From NCBI RefSeq assembly GCF_003788635.1, contig NZ_AYKH01000021.1, positions 1 to 35,614 of the forward strand: a DNA stretch of 35,614 bases, read 5' to 3'. Source of the stretch: Salinisphaera orenii subsp. orenii MK-B5 (GTDB lineage: Bacteria > Pseudomonadota > Gammaproteobacteria > Nevskiales > Salinisphaeraceae). The stretch's first letter is position 1; every line of letters begins with the position of its first letter. The notes under the pieces are model-generated. The model saw nothing but the letters and a program-made list of their open reading frames with translations. It was not told the DNA's origin and searched no databases. Both the position numbers and the translations under genes were made by a program. This document shows positions 16,485 through 26,071 of this stretch, piece after piece.

Positions 16485-17183
16485 ATGAACCGGAACACCG
16501 TGCTCGCCCTGATGATCGTCCTGGCCATGGTCGTGGTCGGCGTCTACTGGGTCACGCAGCCGCCCGCCCCCACGGGCGGGCCCGATCCGGCGGCCGGCAC
16601 CGCCACACCGGACGGGGAGGCGACCTCGAAGCCCGACACGGCGTCGGCCGACGCCCCGGCCGAAGAGCCGTCCGAGGCGCCGTCCGACGCCGAGCAGCCG
16701 CCGGACGAGACCCAGGCCGACGCCGAGCCGGTCGAGGCCGGCTTCTGCGAACGCGACTTCGACGCCACCGAGGCGCGGGCGGCGGACGTCGAGGCCCTGC
16801 GGGCCGCCGGCGGCCTCGTCTACATCTTCGAACGCGAGGCCGCGCTCGACGATCCCTACGGCTGCGCGGACTACTATCTGGAGCGCGGCCTCGACGTCGA
16901 TGCCGTCGACACGCGCGAGGACACCGAGCCGCTGACGCCGCTGTTCTTCGCCATCCAGCGTAACGACCCGAAGATGCTGCGCTTCATGATCGATCACGGC
17001 GCCGATCTGAACAAACGCGCGGGGGTCGCAAACGCCGACGGCGAACGGCTCAAACCGCTCGGCTACGCCTACAACCTCGCCTTCGACGACACCCGCATCG
17101 ACCGCAACGAAGTGATCGGCATCCTCGACTCGGCGCTGACCGAGCAGAGTGCGACCGGCGGATTGACAAACGACGGTTCATAG
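16485..17183 (+). CDS. Membrane-anchored or periplasmic ankyrin-repeat-like protein
   Basis: 232 residues, not matched to a named family. An N-terminal hydrophobic segment (about 7-23, VLALMIVLAMVVVGVYW) is an uncleaved anchor or signal. A long Ala/Pro/Glu/Asp-rich, probably disordered linker follows (24-83). The C-terminal domain contains an ankyrin-type unit, TPLFFAIQRNDPKMLRFMID followed by HGADLN (about 146-171), plus weaker flanking repeats. Cys88 and Cys126 could form a disulfide. Ankyrin folds bind other proteins, so a protein-protein role in the envelope is plausible. The partner is unknown. It starts 33 bases after prpB on the same strand with GAGGA before the ATG. Confidence 0.7.
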   Translation: MNRNTVLALMIVLAMVVVGVYWVTQPPAPTGGPDPAAGTATPDGEATSKPDTASADAPAEEPSEAPSDAEQPPDETQADAEPVEAGFCERDFDATEARAADVEALRAAGGLVYIFEREAALDDPYGCADYYLERGLDVDAVDTREDTEPLTPLFFAIQRNDPKMLRFMIDHGADLNKRAGVANADGERLKPLGYAYNLAFDDTRIDRNEVIGILDSALTEQSATGGLTNDGS

Positions 17184-17308
17184 CCGGCATCGGGCCGGAT
17201 ACATACCCATCGCCCAAGCTCAGTTGCCACGGGAGTGGCCCAGGAACACGGAGGGAATCCTTAGCGCGGCAGCGCTTTGGGCGGTCAACTGCAGCGACTT
17301 GTTGACAA

Positions 17309-17986
17309 TCATTCCAGTGCCTCAGCAACTAAAGCTGATGGATCAGTATTCGGTGCCGTCCAATTCGCGATACTGGGATGAGTAGCGACAACAACCGTTT
17401 GCGAGGAGGTATTTTTGAACGCTCTGCTTTTCCAGCGCCGGTTATTGCGTTCTACGAACTCACCCGCCAATTCAGTAGCGTCTAATTTGCCGCAAACATA
17501 TTTCCCAACGGTGGCACCAAAACACAGAATGAGCGAGGGCTCCTGATTTTCAATGACATGAGCGTGAAATGGCCAACACTGATCAGCGAGCAATTGCTTA
17601 TGTTGTTTTATATCCTGCTCTCTACGGGTGCGTTTAAAAATAAGGTTGCTACACGGAACCTGGCCAGGATCTAAGCTCAATTTATCAAATAGATGCAATA
17701 TCCGTGGGGCCATTCCGTACGAGCCGGGCTTTTTACCCCTCCAGGATTCGTCTCGATACGCGGACCAATTGCGAGGATATTCTTTGAGCACCCTGTTTGT
17801 ATGCCACCGAATTGTTTCTTCAGACTGAGCTATTGGATCTCCTCCGGGATTTAACCCAAGAACGTAAAGTGGGCTAGAAGATGAAAAAGCCTCGGTCCCT
17901 GAGTAAAAAACGCTTCCAGATGTATGTTCTAGCTCGGCAGGAATCAGCTCTACGAGTCTTTGCATGAGCGATGAGGTGCTCTTCAT
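17309..17986 (-). CDS. Uracil-DNA glycosylase-like superfamily protein
   Basis: 225 residues from ATG 17986 (a TTG at 17995 would add three). The order of motifs follows the UDG fold: YVLGLNPGGDP (41-51) corresponds to the GxNPG motif 1, SNLIF (113-117) to the central Asn strand, SLILCFGATVG (151-161) to the core strand, and THPSIANW (202-209) to the His-containing motif 2. Members of this superfamily remove damaged or deaminated bases, but many distant ones lack shown activity, and the catalytic Asp/Asn assignment here is not certain. Base composition is clearly lower in GC than the flanking genes, a sign of transfer. It lies 18 bases after purC on the same strand. It could be a defence-associated UDG-like protein. 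Confidence 0.6.
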   Translation of the reverse strand: MKSTSSLMQRLVELIPAELEHTSGSVFYSGTEAFSSSSPLYVLGLNPGGDPIAQSEETIRWHTNRVLKEYPRNWSAYRDESWRGKKPGSYGMAPRILHLFDKLSLDPGQVPCSNLIFKRTRREQDIKQHKQLLADQCWPFHAHVIENQEPSLILCFGATVGKYVCGKLDATELAGEFVERNNRRWKSRAFKNTSSQTVVVATHPSIANWTAPNTDPSALVAEALE

Positions 17987-18004
17987 GATGCCCAATGCTC
18001 GATA

Positions 18005-18889
18005 TCAGCGTCCCGTGATTCGCTCGGCGGCTTCGCGGTACTTGGCGGCGGTGTTGGCGATGACGTCGGCCGGCAGGCGCGGCCCCGGGGCGGTCTTGTC
18101 CCAGTCCAGCGTTTCCAGATAGTCGCGCACGTACTGCTTGTCGAAGCTGGGCGGGCTCATGCCCGTCGCATACTCGGACACCGGCCAGAAGCGCGAGGAA
18201 TCCGGCGTGAGCACCTCGTCGATGAGCACCAGATCGCCGTTACCGTCGACGCCGAACTCGAACTTGGTGTCGGCGATGATGATGCCGCGTTCGCGCGCAT
18301 AGGCCGCGGCGCGCTTGTAGATCGACAGCGTCGCGTGGCGGATGCGCGTGGCCCGGTCCTCGCCCACGAGTTCGACGACGCGATCGAAGTCGATGGCCTC
18401 GTCGTGGTCGCCGGCCTCGGCCTTGGTCGAGGGCGTGAAGATCGGCTGCGGCAGCTGCTCGGCCTGGCGCAGACCGGCGGGCAGCTCGATGCCGGAGACG
18501 GCGCCGGTGGCCTGATAGTCCTTCCAGCCGGAACCGATGATGTAGCCGCGGGCGACGGCCTCGACCGGCAGCGCGGCCAGCCGCCGCACGAGCATGGCGC
18601 GGGTCTCGACCTGGGCGATCTCGTCGGCGGTGAGCACGTCGGCCAGCGCCAGGTCCGCGCGGTGATTGGGAATATCGTCGGCGAACCGATCGAACCAGAA
18701 GTTCGACACCGCAGTGAGGACCGCACCCTTGCCCGGAATCGGATCGGGCAGGATCACGTCGAAGGCAGACAGCCGATCGGTGGCCACGATCAGCAGATGA
18801 TCGTCGCCGACCGCGTAGATGTCGCGCACCTTGCCGCGCATGAGCAACGGCACGCTGTGCAGATCGGATTCGTAGAGCGTATCGGGCAT
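18005..18889 (-). CDS. purC: Phosphoribosylaminoimidazole-succinocarboxamide synthase
   Basis: 294 residues. PurC joins CAIR and aspartate using ATP to form SAICAR in purine synthesis. Recognisable blocks are [27 protein letters not shown], with the nucleotide-binding segment split across these, then [34 protein letters not shown] and [14 protein letters not shown]. The length of about 295 is that of the yeast-like and many proteobacterial long forms, rather than the 237-residue E. coli type. The gene sits 53 bases after a four-helix membrane protein gene and just before the UDG-like gene, all on the minus strand. Confidence 0.96.
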   Translation of the reverse strand: MPDTLYESDLHSVPLLMRGKVRDIYAVGDDHLLIVATDRLSAFDVILPDPIPGKGAVLTAVSNFWFDRFADDIPNHRADLALADVLTADEIAQVETRAMLVRRLAALPVEAVARGYIIGSGWKDYQATGAVSGIELPAGLRQAEQLPQPIFTPSTKAEAGDHDEAIDFDRVVELVGEDRATRIRHATLSIYKRAAAYARERGIIIADTKFEFGVDGNGDLVLIDEVLTPDSSRFWPVSEYATGMSPPSFDKQYVRDYLETLDWDKTAPGPRLPADVIANTAAKYREAAERITGR

Positions 18890-18942
18890 CGGGGACGGCG
18901 GCTGCGTTGTCGCGGTCTCAGTCTAGCAGCCGTCGGCGGCGC

Positions 18943-19401
18943 TCAGATCAGCCCGTAGCGGCCACCGCTGCCGACGACGACCACGATCAGCCCCAGCGCC
19001 AGATTGACGCCGGCCAGCACCCGCAGCTGGTTCATCGCCCGGCCGGCGTCGGCCAGCGTCCCCGCGGCCAGGGCCACGCGCATCCGCCGCCAGGGCGCGA
19101 AGAACATGTGCGCGAACAGCGCGAACATCACCCAGCCGAGGCCCTGCATCACGTGCACGTAGACCGGCGCGGCGGCCATGCCCCCGGTCATGAACACCAC
19201 GGTGTTGCCGGTGACCAGGAGCACGATGATGGCGATCCACACGCACAGAAAGAAACGCCCCATCGCGTTCGACAGCAGCGGCAGCCGCTCGGCCAGCGGC
19301 ATCGCCGCCGCGGCCGGGCGCAGGATGCAGACCATGAAGAACAGCCCGCCGATCCAGATCACGGCGGCGAGGGCGTGCAGCGCGACGAGATAGGCCATCA
19401 T
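18943..19401 (-). CDS. Four-helix integral membrane protein, CopD/DUF-type
   Basis: 152 residues and almost entirely membrane helices: about 3-27 (ending [13 protein letters not shown]), 48-72 ([21 protein letters not shown]), 80-103 and 128-147. The opening pattern [18 protein letters not shown] resembles the CopD-domain and related small membrane families, where the conserved His may bind copper or haem. The exact family is uncertain. Two adjacent ATG codons (19401 and 19398) are possible starts. A longer in-frame extension upstream overlaps the divergent rpe and looks non-coding. It leads the minus-strand run to purC and the UDG-like gene. Confidence 0.65.
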   Translation of the reverse strand: MMAYLVALHALAAVIWIGGLFFMVCILRPAAAAMPLAERLPLLSNAMGRFFLCVWIAIIVLLVTGNTVVFMTGGMAAAPVYVHVMQGLGWVMFALFAHMFFAPWRRMRVALAAGTLADAGRAMNQLRVLAGVNLALGLIVVVVGSGGRYGLI

Positions 19402-19435
19402 CGGAAGAACGCTCGGTGTCGAAGGCAGTGGCGCA

Positions 19436-19452
19436 GAGCGTAAACTACGCTC
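19436..19452. promoter_or_regulatory. Inverted repeat in the divergent rpe upstream region
   Basis: GAGCGTA-AAC-TACGCTC has perfect 7-bp arms. It lies 25 bases before the rpe start and 34 bases before the divergent membrane-protein start. Its position suggests an operator for one or both genes, or an early transcript hairpin. The middle TAAACT could act as a -10 for rpe. Confidence 0.4.
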
Positions 19453-19477
19453 CGCCACCGATCCACGGATTTCTCGC

Positions 19478-20164
19478 ATGCCCGCATCGCCCCGCACGCC
19501 ACTCATCGCGCCCTCGATTCTCGCTGCCGACCTCGCCGCGCTCGGCGACGAGTGCGAAGCCGTGATCGCTGCCGGCGCGGACTGGATCCATTTCGATGTG
19601 ATGGACAATCATTACGTGCCCAACCTCACCTTCGGCCCGCCGGTCTGCGCCGCCCTCGCCAGGCGCCTGAAGGCCAGCCACCCGGACACGCCGATCGACG
19701 TCCACCTGATGGTCAAGCCGGTGGACGCGCTGATCTCGGCGTTCGCCGACGCCGGCGCGGATTCGATCACCTTCCACCCGGAGGCCAGCGAGCATATCGA
19801 CCGCAGCCTGCAGCTGGCGCGCGATGCCGGCTGCAAGACCGGGCTCGTATTCAACCCGGCCACGCCGCTGGAATACCTCAAGTACGTGCTCGACAAGATC
19901 GACATCGTGCTGATCATGTCGGTCAACCCGGGCTTCGGCGGCCAGGCGTTCATCGAGGAATCGATCGGCAAGATCGCCGAGGCGCGCGAGATCATCGACG
20001 CCAGCGGGCGCGAGATTCGCCTGGAGGTCGACGGCGGCATCAAGACCGACAACATCGCCCGGGTGGCCGCCGCCGGCGCCGACACGTTCGTGGCCGGCTC
20101 GGCGATCTTCGGCCAGCCCGACTACGCCGCCGTCATCCGCGACATGCGCGCCCGGATCGGCTGA
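19478..20164 (+). CDS. rpe: Ribulose-phosphate 3-epimerase
   Basis: 228 residues. It interconverts ribulose 5-phosphate and xylulose 5-phosphate in the pentose phosphate pathway. It is a TIM barrel with the family signatures [16 protein letters not shown] (metal-independent N-terminal strand), [21 protein letters not shown] near the catalytic Asp, [14 protein letters not shown], and VDGGI near the C-terminal phosphate site. In many gammaproteobacteria rpe is followed by gph and trpE. Here a convergent azlCD pair follows instead, 24 bases away, with trpE 1.9 kb further on. Confidence 0.96.
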   Translation: MPASPRTPLIAPSILAADLAALGDECEAVIAAGADWIHFDVMDNHYVPNLTFGPPVCAALARRLKASHPDTPIDVHLMVKPVDALISAFADAGADSITFHPEASEHIDRSLQLARDAGCKTGLVFNPATPLEYLKYVLDKIDIVLIMSVNPGFGGQAFIEESIGKIAEAREIIDASGREIRLEVDGGIKTDNIARVAAAGADTFVAGSAIFGQPDYAAVIRDMRARIG

Positions 20165-20188
20165 TCTGGCGGCCGGGGCGTCTGCTCC

Positions 20189-20500
20189 TCAGGGCACGCC
20201 CAGCACACGTAGTCCCGCGGTAACCGCCGCTGCCGCGATCACCAGCCACGGCAGTGACAGGCCACGCCAGGCCGCGGCACAGGCAAGTACCACACCGGCA
20301 ATGCGGGCAGCGCTCGGGCCCGTATCGGCCCCGGCGTCCACGGTCGACGTGGCCACGAGCGCAGCCAGCATGACCGTCGCCGCCATCGCCAGCCCCGACT
20401 CAAGCCGCCGGCCGGGCCGCCAGACGCCTCCGATGAGCGGCCCCGCCAGCCGGAAGGCCAGCGTGCCGACCGTCAATCCGACCACGATCGGAATCCACAT
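20189..20500 (-). CDS. azlD: AzlD-type branched-chain amino acid export subunit
   Basis: 103 residues with about four hydrophobic segments (MWIPIVVGLTVGTLAFRLAG; AMAATVMLAALVATSTV; IAGVVLACAAAW; LPWLVIAAAAVTAGLRVL). This is the typical size and pattern of AzlD, the small partner of AzlC. It starts one base inside the azlC stop (TGATG), so translation is coupled. The pair is expected to export branched-chain amino acids or related compounds (BrnFE-like). Identification relies mainly on pairing with azlC. Confidence 0.82.
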   Translation of the reverse strand: MWIPIVVGLTVGTLAFRLAGPLIGGVWRPGRRLESGLAMAATVMLAALVATSTVDAGADTGPSAARIAGVVLACAAAWRGLSLPWLVIAAAAVTAGLRVLGVP

Positions 20501-21174
20501 CAACGCTGCGCCGGCGGCAGACCCACCGCCAGACCAGCGAGCGACAGCAGCACCGGTGCGCCCGCAGGCAGCCACGGCAGCGTCAGCACCGCGAGCGAAG
20601 CGCCGGCCAGACAGGCCCGGGCGGTCGGACCATCGTTTAGCGCCGGCCGGATCAGGCCGAAGAGGATCGCCGGCAGCACCGCGTCCAAACCCAGCGCCTG
20701 CGTATCGGCGATTCGGCCGCCGAACGCCACGCCCGCCGCGACCGCGATATTCCACACCGCAAAGACGGCAATACCGGCTCGCCAGAACAACGCCTGCGGA
20801 CGCTCGGGATCGCGGGCGCCCAGCACCAACGCGGTGTTGACGTCAGTGATGAGGTGCGCGCCGGCCAGCCGTGTGGCGCTCCCCGCCCCGAGCGCGTCGC
20901 GCACCGCGAAACTGTAGGCGATCAGGCGGGCGTTGATGACCAGCCCGACCGCCACCGCCGCCAGCGCGCCGCCACCCCCCAGCACCACGCCGAGGGCCGC
21001 GAACTGGGCGCTGCCCGCGAACACCAGTAGCGACAGTAGAATCGGTACCGCGGGCGGCAGCCCCGCCGAGATCGCGAGTGTGCCGAATGACAGACCAACG
21101 AGCGCGTAGGCGAACATGACCGGCAACAACGTTCGCGTCAGGGATACGCTTTTCGTATTATTTGTCATCCTCAT
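20500..21174 (-). CDS. azlC: AzlC-type branched-chain amino acid exporter, large subunit
   Basis: 224 residues with several membrane helices. The family pattern is clear: ALVGLSFGTLAISAGLPP, LLVFAGSAQFAALG, the INARLIAYS segment and AHLITDVNTALVL. AzlC and AzlD form a two-subunit exporter (BrnFE type) for Leu, Ile, Val and sometimes Met. The frame gives two close ATG starts, 21174 and 21168. It is divergent from an XRE-cupin regulator across about 60 bases that are AT-rich (TATATAAA near 21180), where both promoters must lie. That layout is typical of azlCD controlled by its neighbour. Confidence 0.9.
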   Translation of the reverse strand: MRMTNNTKSVSLTRTLLPVMFAYALVGLSFGTLAISAGLPPAVPILLSLLVFAGSAQFAALGVVLGGGGALAAVAVGLVINARLIAYSFAVRDALGAGSATRLAGAHLITDVNTALVLGARDPERPQALFWRAGIAVFAVWNIAVAAGVAFGGRIADTQALGLDAVLPAILFGLIRPALNDGPTARACLAGASLAVLTLPWLPAGAPVLLSLAGLAVGLPPAQR

Positions 21175-21236
21175 GATCGATATATAAAACGATTCGACCC
21201 GAACCAGTCAACCGCCGCCCCGCAGAGGAGCCGATC

Positions 21237-21809
21237 GTGAACGACGACGCCGAACACGCCGCCGCCGCCCTGATCACTGGCATCGCCGACCGGTTGCGCC
21301 GCGAGCGCGAACGCGCACAGCTGTCGGCCTCCGAACTGGCACGCCGCGCCGGTCTCGCCAAGTCCACGCTCACGCAGCTGGAAGCCGGGCGGGGCAACCC
21401 GGGCGTAGAGACGCTATGGGCACTCGCGGTGGCGCTCGGCGTGCCGTTCGCACAGCTGATCGCCGAACCTGCGCCGGTCACGCAGATCGTTCGCGCCGGC
21501 GAAGGGCCGACCACACGGGCCGAACAAACCGACTTCGCCGCCACGCTACTGGCGAGCTGCCCGCCCGGACCGCGCCATAGCCTCTACCGGCTCACGCTGG
21601 GCGCCGGCGCCAGCCGCCATTCGGCTCCCCACATTCCCGGCACGGTCGAGCATCTGACGGTGACGGCGGGCCGGATGAACGCGGGCCCGGCGGATGCACC
21701 GGTCGATCTCGCTACCGGCGATTACATGCGCTTCCCCGGCGATATCGCCCATGTCTACACTGCCGTCACCGAGCCGGCCTATGCGGTGCTCGTCATGGCC
21801 TACCCGTGA
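21237..21809 (+). CDS. XRE-family regulator with C-terminal cupin domain
   Basis: 190 residues. The N-terminal helix-turn-helix is at about 13-65 (RERAQLSASELARRAGLAKS followed by TLTQLEAGRGNPGVETL), and a cupin fold at about 100-190 (LTVTAGRMNAG...DYMRFPGDIAHVY). HTH-cupin proteins of this kind often control amino-acid exporters and sense a small molecule in the cupin pocket. The divergent azlCD pair is the likely target. GTG 21237 is the start, supported by AGAGGAG seven bases upstream. Confidence 0.9.
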   Translation: MNDDAEHAAAALITGIADRLRRERERAQLSASELARRAGLAKSTLTQLEAGRGNPGVETLWALAVALGVPFAQLIAEPAPVTQIVRAGEGPTTRAEQTDFAATLLASCPPGPRHSLYRLTLGAGASRHSAPHIPGTVEHLTVTAGRMNAGPADAPVDLATGDYMRFPGDIAHVYTAVTEPAYAVLVMAYP

Positions 21810-21928
21810 TTGCAGCCCGCGAGCACGCCGTAGACGCAAGCGCCCGGCAGCTACTTGGCAAGGCCGGCGCGATACGTCAGCATTACGCTAATAGTGCGCC
21901 GAGAGGCGCCGGTACAACGCGATATCCC

Positions 21929-22012
21929 ATGGCATCGAATCGATCCAAAAACGCCGTCAGCCGCGCGTTTGACGCGGCCTGGCGATGGCAGGCGAACGAC
22001 TGGCGCGGCTGA
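21929..22012 (+). CDS. Putative Trp-rich leader peptide upstream of trpE
   Basis: A 27-residue frame ends AAWRWQANDWRG and stops at TGA 22010-22012. It holds three Trp codons (21980, 21986, 22001) within its last ten codons. It lies 70 bases before trpE and is followed at once by two overlapping hairpins. This fits a leader that senses charged tRNA-Trp, as known for trpE attenuators in Pseudomonas. Weak points are the lack of a good ribosome-binding site at this ATG and an open frame that extends back to a GTG at 21806. Confidence 0.4.
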   Translation: MASNRSKNAVSRAFDAAWRWQANDWRG

Positions 22013-22017
22013 AAGAC

Positions 22018-22050
22018 CGCCGCGCGTCGCCGCGGCGCGTGCACGCGCCG
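22018..22050 (+). promoter_or_regulatory. Mutually exclusive hairpins of a possible trpE attenuator
   Basis: Hairpin A pairs CGCCGCG (22018-22024) with CGCGGCG (22031-22037). Hairpin B pairs CGGCGCGTG (22033-22041) with CACGCGCCG (22042-22050). They share bases 22033-22037, so only one can form. A ribosome stalled on the leader Trp codons would leave A free, while one reaching the stop at 22012 would cover its left arm and allow B. No T run follows B, so it is not a textbook intrinsic terminator. Confidence 0.4.
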
Positions 22051-22081
22051 CCCGTTGACCGTTGTCCGATCGAGTTCCGTC

Positions 22082-23616
22082 ATGACCCATTCCGTTGATC
22101 CCCATGCCCCGCGCGTGCCGCTCGTCGTCGAGGCGCTCGCCGATCTCGACACGCCGCTGTCGACCTATCTCAAGCTCGCCGATGCGCCCTATTCCTTCCT
22201 GTTGGAATCGGTGCAGGGCGGCGAGCGGTGGGGCCGGTATTCCATCATCGGCCTGCCCTGCGCCGAGCGCATCCGCGTACGCGGGCGCACGCTGGTGCAC
22301 GAACGCGACGACGAGATTCTCGAGACCGTCGACACCGACGATCCGCTCGCCTGGATCCAGGCCTTCAACGACGCCCGCCCGCTGCCGCGCCTGCCGGAGC
22401 TGCCGCGCCTGACCGGCGGGCTGGTCGGCTATTTCGGCTACGACACCATCCGCTATATCGAACCCCGACTGGCCGGCGGCGCCGACGACAAGGACGACCC
22501 GCTCGATCTGCCCGACATCCTGCTGCTCGTGGCCGAGGAGCTGGTCATCTTCGACAACCTCTCGGGCAAGCTCTACTGCGTGGCCCACTACGTGGAGGGC
22601 GACACCGCCGACCGCGAGCGCGTGGCCGCGCGCCTGGACACCCTGCTCGATGCCCTCGAACGCCCGCTCAGCGAAAGCGCGGCGCGCGGCAGCACCCGCG
22701 CGCCGGGTGCCGGCGAGCCCGCGCTGGACGACGACGCCTTCGTCTCCGGGCTGACCCAGGCCGGCTACGAGGATGCGGTGCGCCGTATCCGCGACTACAC
22801 CCAGGCCGGCGACGTGATGCAGGTGGTGCCCAGCCAGCGCCTGTCTGCGCCGTTCAATGCGGAACCGATGTCGCTGTACCGGGCCCTGCGCAGCCTGAAC
22901 CCGTCGCCGTACATGTACTACTTCAACTTCGGCGATCATCACGTGGTGGGCGCGTCGCCGGAGATTCTGGTGCGGGCGATGGACGGCGAGGTCACGGTCC
23001 GGCCGATCGCGGGCACCCGCAAGCGCGGCGCCACCGAGGACGAGGACGAAGCACTCGCCGCCGACCTGCTGGACGACCCGAAGGAGATCGCCGAGCACCT
23101 GATGCTCATCGACCTCGGGCGCAACGACGTGGGCCGGGTCAGCCGCCCGGGCAGCGTGAAGCTGACCGAGCGCATGGCCATCGAGCGCTATTCTCACGTC
23201 ATGCACATCGTGTCCAACGTCACCGGCCGGCTCAAGGACGGCCTGACACCGATGGACGCGCTGCGCGCCGCGTTTCCGGCCGGCACGCTCTCCGGCGCGC
23301 CCAAGATCCGCGCCATGGAGATCATTGACGAGATCGAGCCGGTCCGGCGCGGCGTCTACGGCGGCGCGGTGGGTTATCTGGCCGGCAATGGCAGTATGGA
23401 CCTGGCGATCGCCATCCGGACCGCGGTGCTCGCGAAGGGCGAGATCCACGTGCAGGCCGGCGGCGGCATCGTCGCGGACTCGGAGCCGACCACCGAGTGG
23501 GAGGAGACCATGAACAAGGCGAAGGCGGTGATGAAGGCCGCGGCGATCGCGGAGCGCGGGCTGACCACCCGCCGCCCGACCGTACACGACGGCCGCGACA
23601 CACCGGGGGGTGCGGC

Positions 23617-23620
<4 letters not shown>
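22082..23620 (+). CDS. trpE: Anthranilate synthase component I
   Basis: 512 residues. With TrpG it converts chorismate and glutamine to anthranilate, the first step of tryptophan synthesis. The N-terminal feedback site carries [20 protein letters not shown] (41-60). The chorismate-binding core has [50 protein letters not shown] and [18 protein letters not shown] took ATG 22082. A TTG at 22055 would add nine residues but lacks family support. The stop overlaps the trpG start (ATGA), so the two subunits are translationally coupled. A Trp-codon leader and alternative hairpins precede it. Confidence 0.97.
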
Positions 23621-24224
<604 letters not shown>

Positions 24225-24228
<4 letters not shown>

Positions 24229-25277
24229 TCGACCGCGAGCTGATGAACCACATCGTCGCCGGGCGCGACCTGTCGCCCGAGCGCATGCACGCGGCGATGC
24301 GGGCGATCATGACCGGCCAGGCGACCGAAGCCCAGATCGGCGGCTTCCTCGTGGCCATGCGCATGAAGGGCGAGACCGTGCCCGAGATCGCGGCCGCGAC
24401 CGCGGTCATGCGCGAGCTGGCCACCGACGTGCCGGTCGACGCGAATCTGGCGGAGCAGCTGGTGGATACCTGCGGTACCGGCGGCGACGCGGCCGGGCTG
24501 TTCAACGTCTCGACCGCGGCGGCCTTCGCCGTGGCCGCGGCCGGCGGCCACGTCGCCAAGCACGGCAACCGCTCGGTCTCGGGCAAGTCGGGCAGCGCGG
24601 ACCTGCTGGACGTCGCCGGCATCGCCATCGACACCACCCCGGAGCAGGTGGCCGAGTGCATTCGTCGGCTGGGCGTGGGCTTCATGTTCGCGCCGGCCCA
24701 CCACGGCGCCATGAAGTACGCCATCGGCCCGCGCCGGGAACTGGGCATACGCACCATCTTCAACATCATCGGGCCGCTGACCAATCCGGCCGGGGCCGCC
24801 AATCAGGTCATGGGCGTGTTCAACGGCCATCTCTGCGAACCGCTGGCCGAGGTGCTGTCCAAGCTCGGCAGCCGCCATGTCATGGTCGTGCACGGCGAGG
24901 ACGGCCTCGACGAACTGTCGATCAACGCGCCGACGCGCGTGGCCGAACTCCGGGACGGCCGTATCGAGAGCTACAAGCTCGCTCCCGAGGACGTCGGCCT
25001 CGAGCGCGGCTCCCTGGACGCGCTGCGCGTGGAATCCGCCGCCGAGAGCTTCGCGATCGTGCGCGACGTGCTGGCCGGCAAGCCGGGCATCGCCGCCGAC
25101 ATGGTCGCCTTCAACGCCGGCGCAGCCCTGTACGTCGCCGGGCATGCGCCCGACCTGCGGGCCGGGGTGACGCGCGCAAGCGAAGTCCTGGCCAGCGGCG
25201 CGGCCGGCGAGCGCATGGCCGCGCTGGCCGAACTCACCCAGCAGATGACCGGGCGCAGCGGCGTGGTCGCGCCGTGA
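24225..25277 (+). CDS. trpD: Anthranilate phosphoribosyltransferase
   Basis: 350 residues, a full-length, unfused TrpD. It transfers phosphoribose from PRPP to anthranilate. The PRPP site CGTGGD is at 83-88, KHGNRS at 112-117 and SGSADLL at 122-128. IGPLTNPAG and GEDGLDELS are the other family blocks. AAGGAG lies nine bases before the ATG, and the start overlaps the trpG stop (ATGA). The size is as expected for the family. Confidence 0.97.
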
Positions 25278-26071
25278 GCGTGCAGGCCACCGGCACCATT
25301 CTCGACCGCATTCTCGACCGCAAGCGCGAGGAGATCGAGACTTTCCGGGCAGCCACCTCGGCCGAGACGCTCGCCGCCGCCGTGGCCGCGGCCCCCGCCC
25401 CGCGTGGCTTCGCCGCCGCGCTGCGGGCCCACGCGCCGCGCGCCGTCATCGCCGAAATCAAGAAGGCCTCGCCCAGCAAGGGGCTGATTCGCGAGGATTT
25501 CGACGTCGCCTGGCTGGCGGCGCGCTACGCCGCGGGCGGCGCGGCCTGTCTGTCGGTACTCACCGATCGCGACCATTTCCAGGGCGACGACGACTTCCTC
25601 GCCGTCGCCCGCGAGGCCTGCGATCTGCCGGTGCTGCGCAAGGACTTCATCATCGACCCGATCCAGGTCGACCAGTCACGGGCGCTGGGCGCCGACTGCA
25701 TCCTGCTCATCGCCGCCGCCCTGTCCGGCGACCGGATGGCAGCGCTCGCCGACCGCGCCTTCGCGCTCGGCATGGACGTGCTGGCCGAAGTGCACGACGC
25801 CGCGGAACTGGAACGCGCCCTCGCCCTGCCCGAGGCCACCATCCTCGGCATCAACAACCGCGACCTCAAGACCTTCGACACCACCCTGGAGACGAGCGTC
25901 GCACTGCGCGCAAGAATCCCCGCGGATCGACTTCTCGTGAGCGAAAGCGGCATTCATGTCCGAAACGACCTGAACCGCCTTGCAAAACACGATTTCGCAG
26001 CCTTTCTTATCGGTGAATCCTTCATGCGCGCCCCCGACCCCGGCCGGGCACTGGCCGATCTCATCGGCTGA
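25274..26071 (+). CDS. trpC: Indole-3-glycerol-phosphate synthase
   Basis: 265 residues, a stand-alone TrpC not fused to TrpF. It closes the indole ring from CdRP. The TIM barrel shows [12 protein letters not shown] (59-70), [46 protein letters not shown] and VSESGI. The start is GTG 25274, which overlaps the trpD stop (GTGA). It ends the trpEGDC cluster. trpF, trpB and trpA must lie elsewhere. Confidence 0.97.
   Translation: MSVQATGTILDRILDRKREEIETFRAATSAETLAAAVAAAPAPRGFAAALRAHAPRAVIAEIKKASPSKGLIREDFDVAWLAARYAAGGAACLSVLTDRDHFQGDDDFLAVAREACDLPVLRKDFIIDPIQVDQSRALGADCILLIAAALSGDRMAALADRAFALGMDVLAEVHDAAELERALALPEATILGINNRDLKTFDTTLETSVALRARIPADRLLVSESGIHVRNDLNRLAKHDFAAFLIGESFMRAPDPGRALADLIG

Noticed and set aside
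18943-19608. Longer start for the four-helix membrane protein at 19608
   Set aside because: The extension lies over the rpe 5' region on the other strand and lacks membrane-protein character. The ATG pair at 19401/19398 opens directly into the first helix.
21806-21928. A 68-codon gene starting GTG 21806, overlapping the XRE regulator stop
   Set aside because: No recognisable product and no ribosome-binding site. Only its Trp-rich end is kept, as a possible leader peptide.
22055-22081. TTG start for trpE at 22055
   Set aside because: The extra residues are not seen in the family, and ATG 22082 fits the usual N-terminus.
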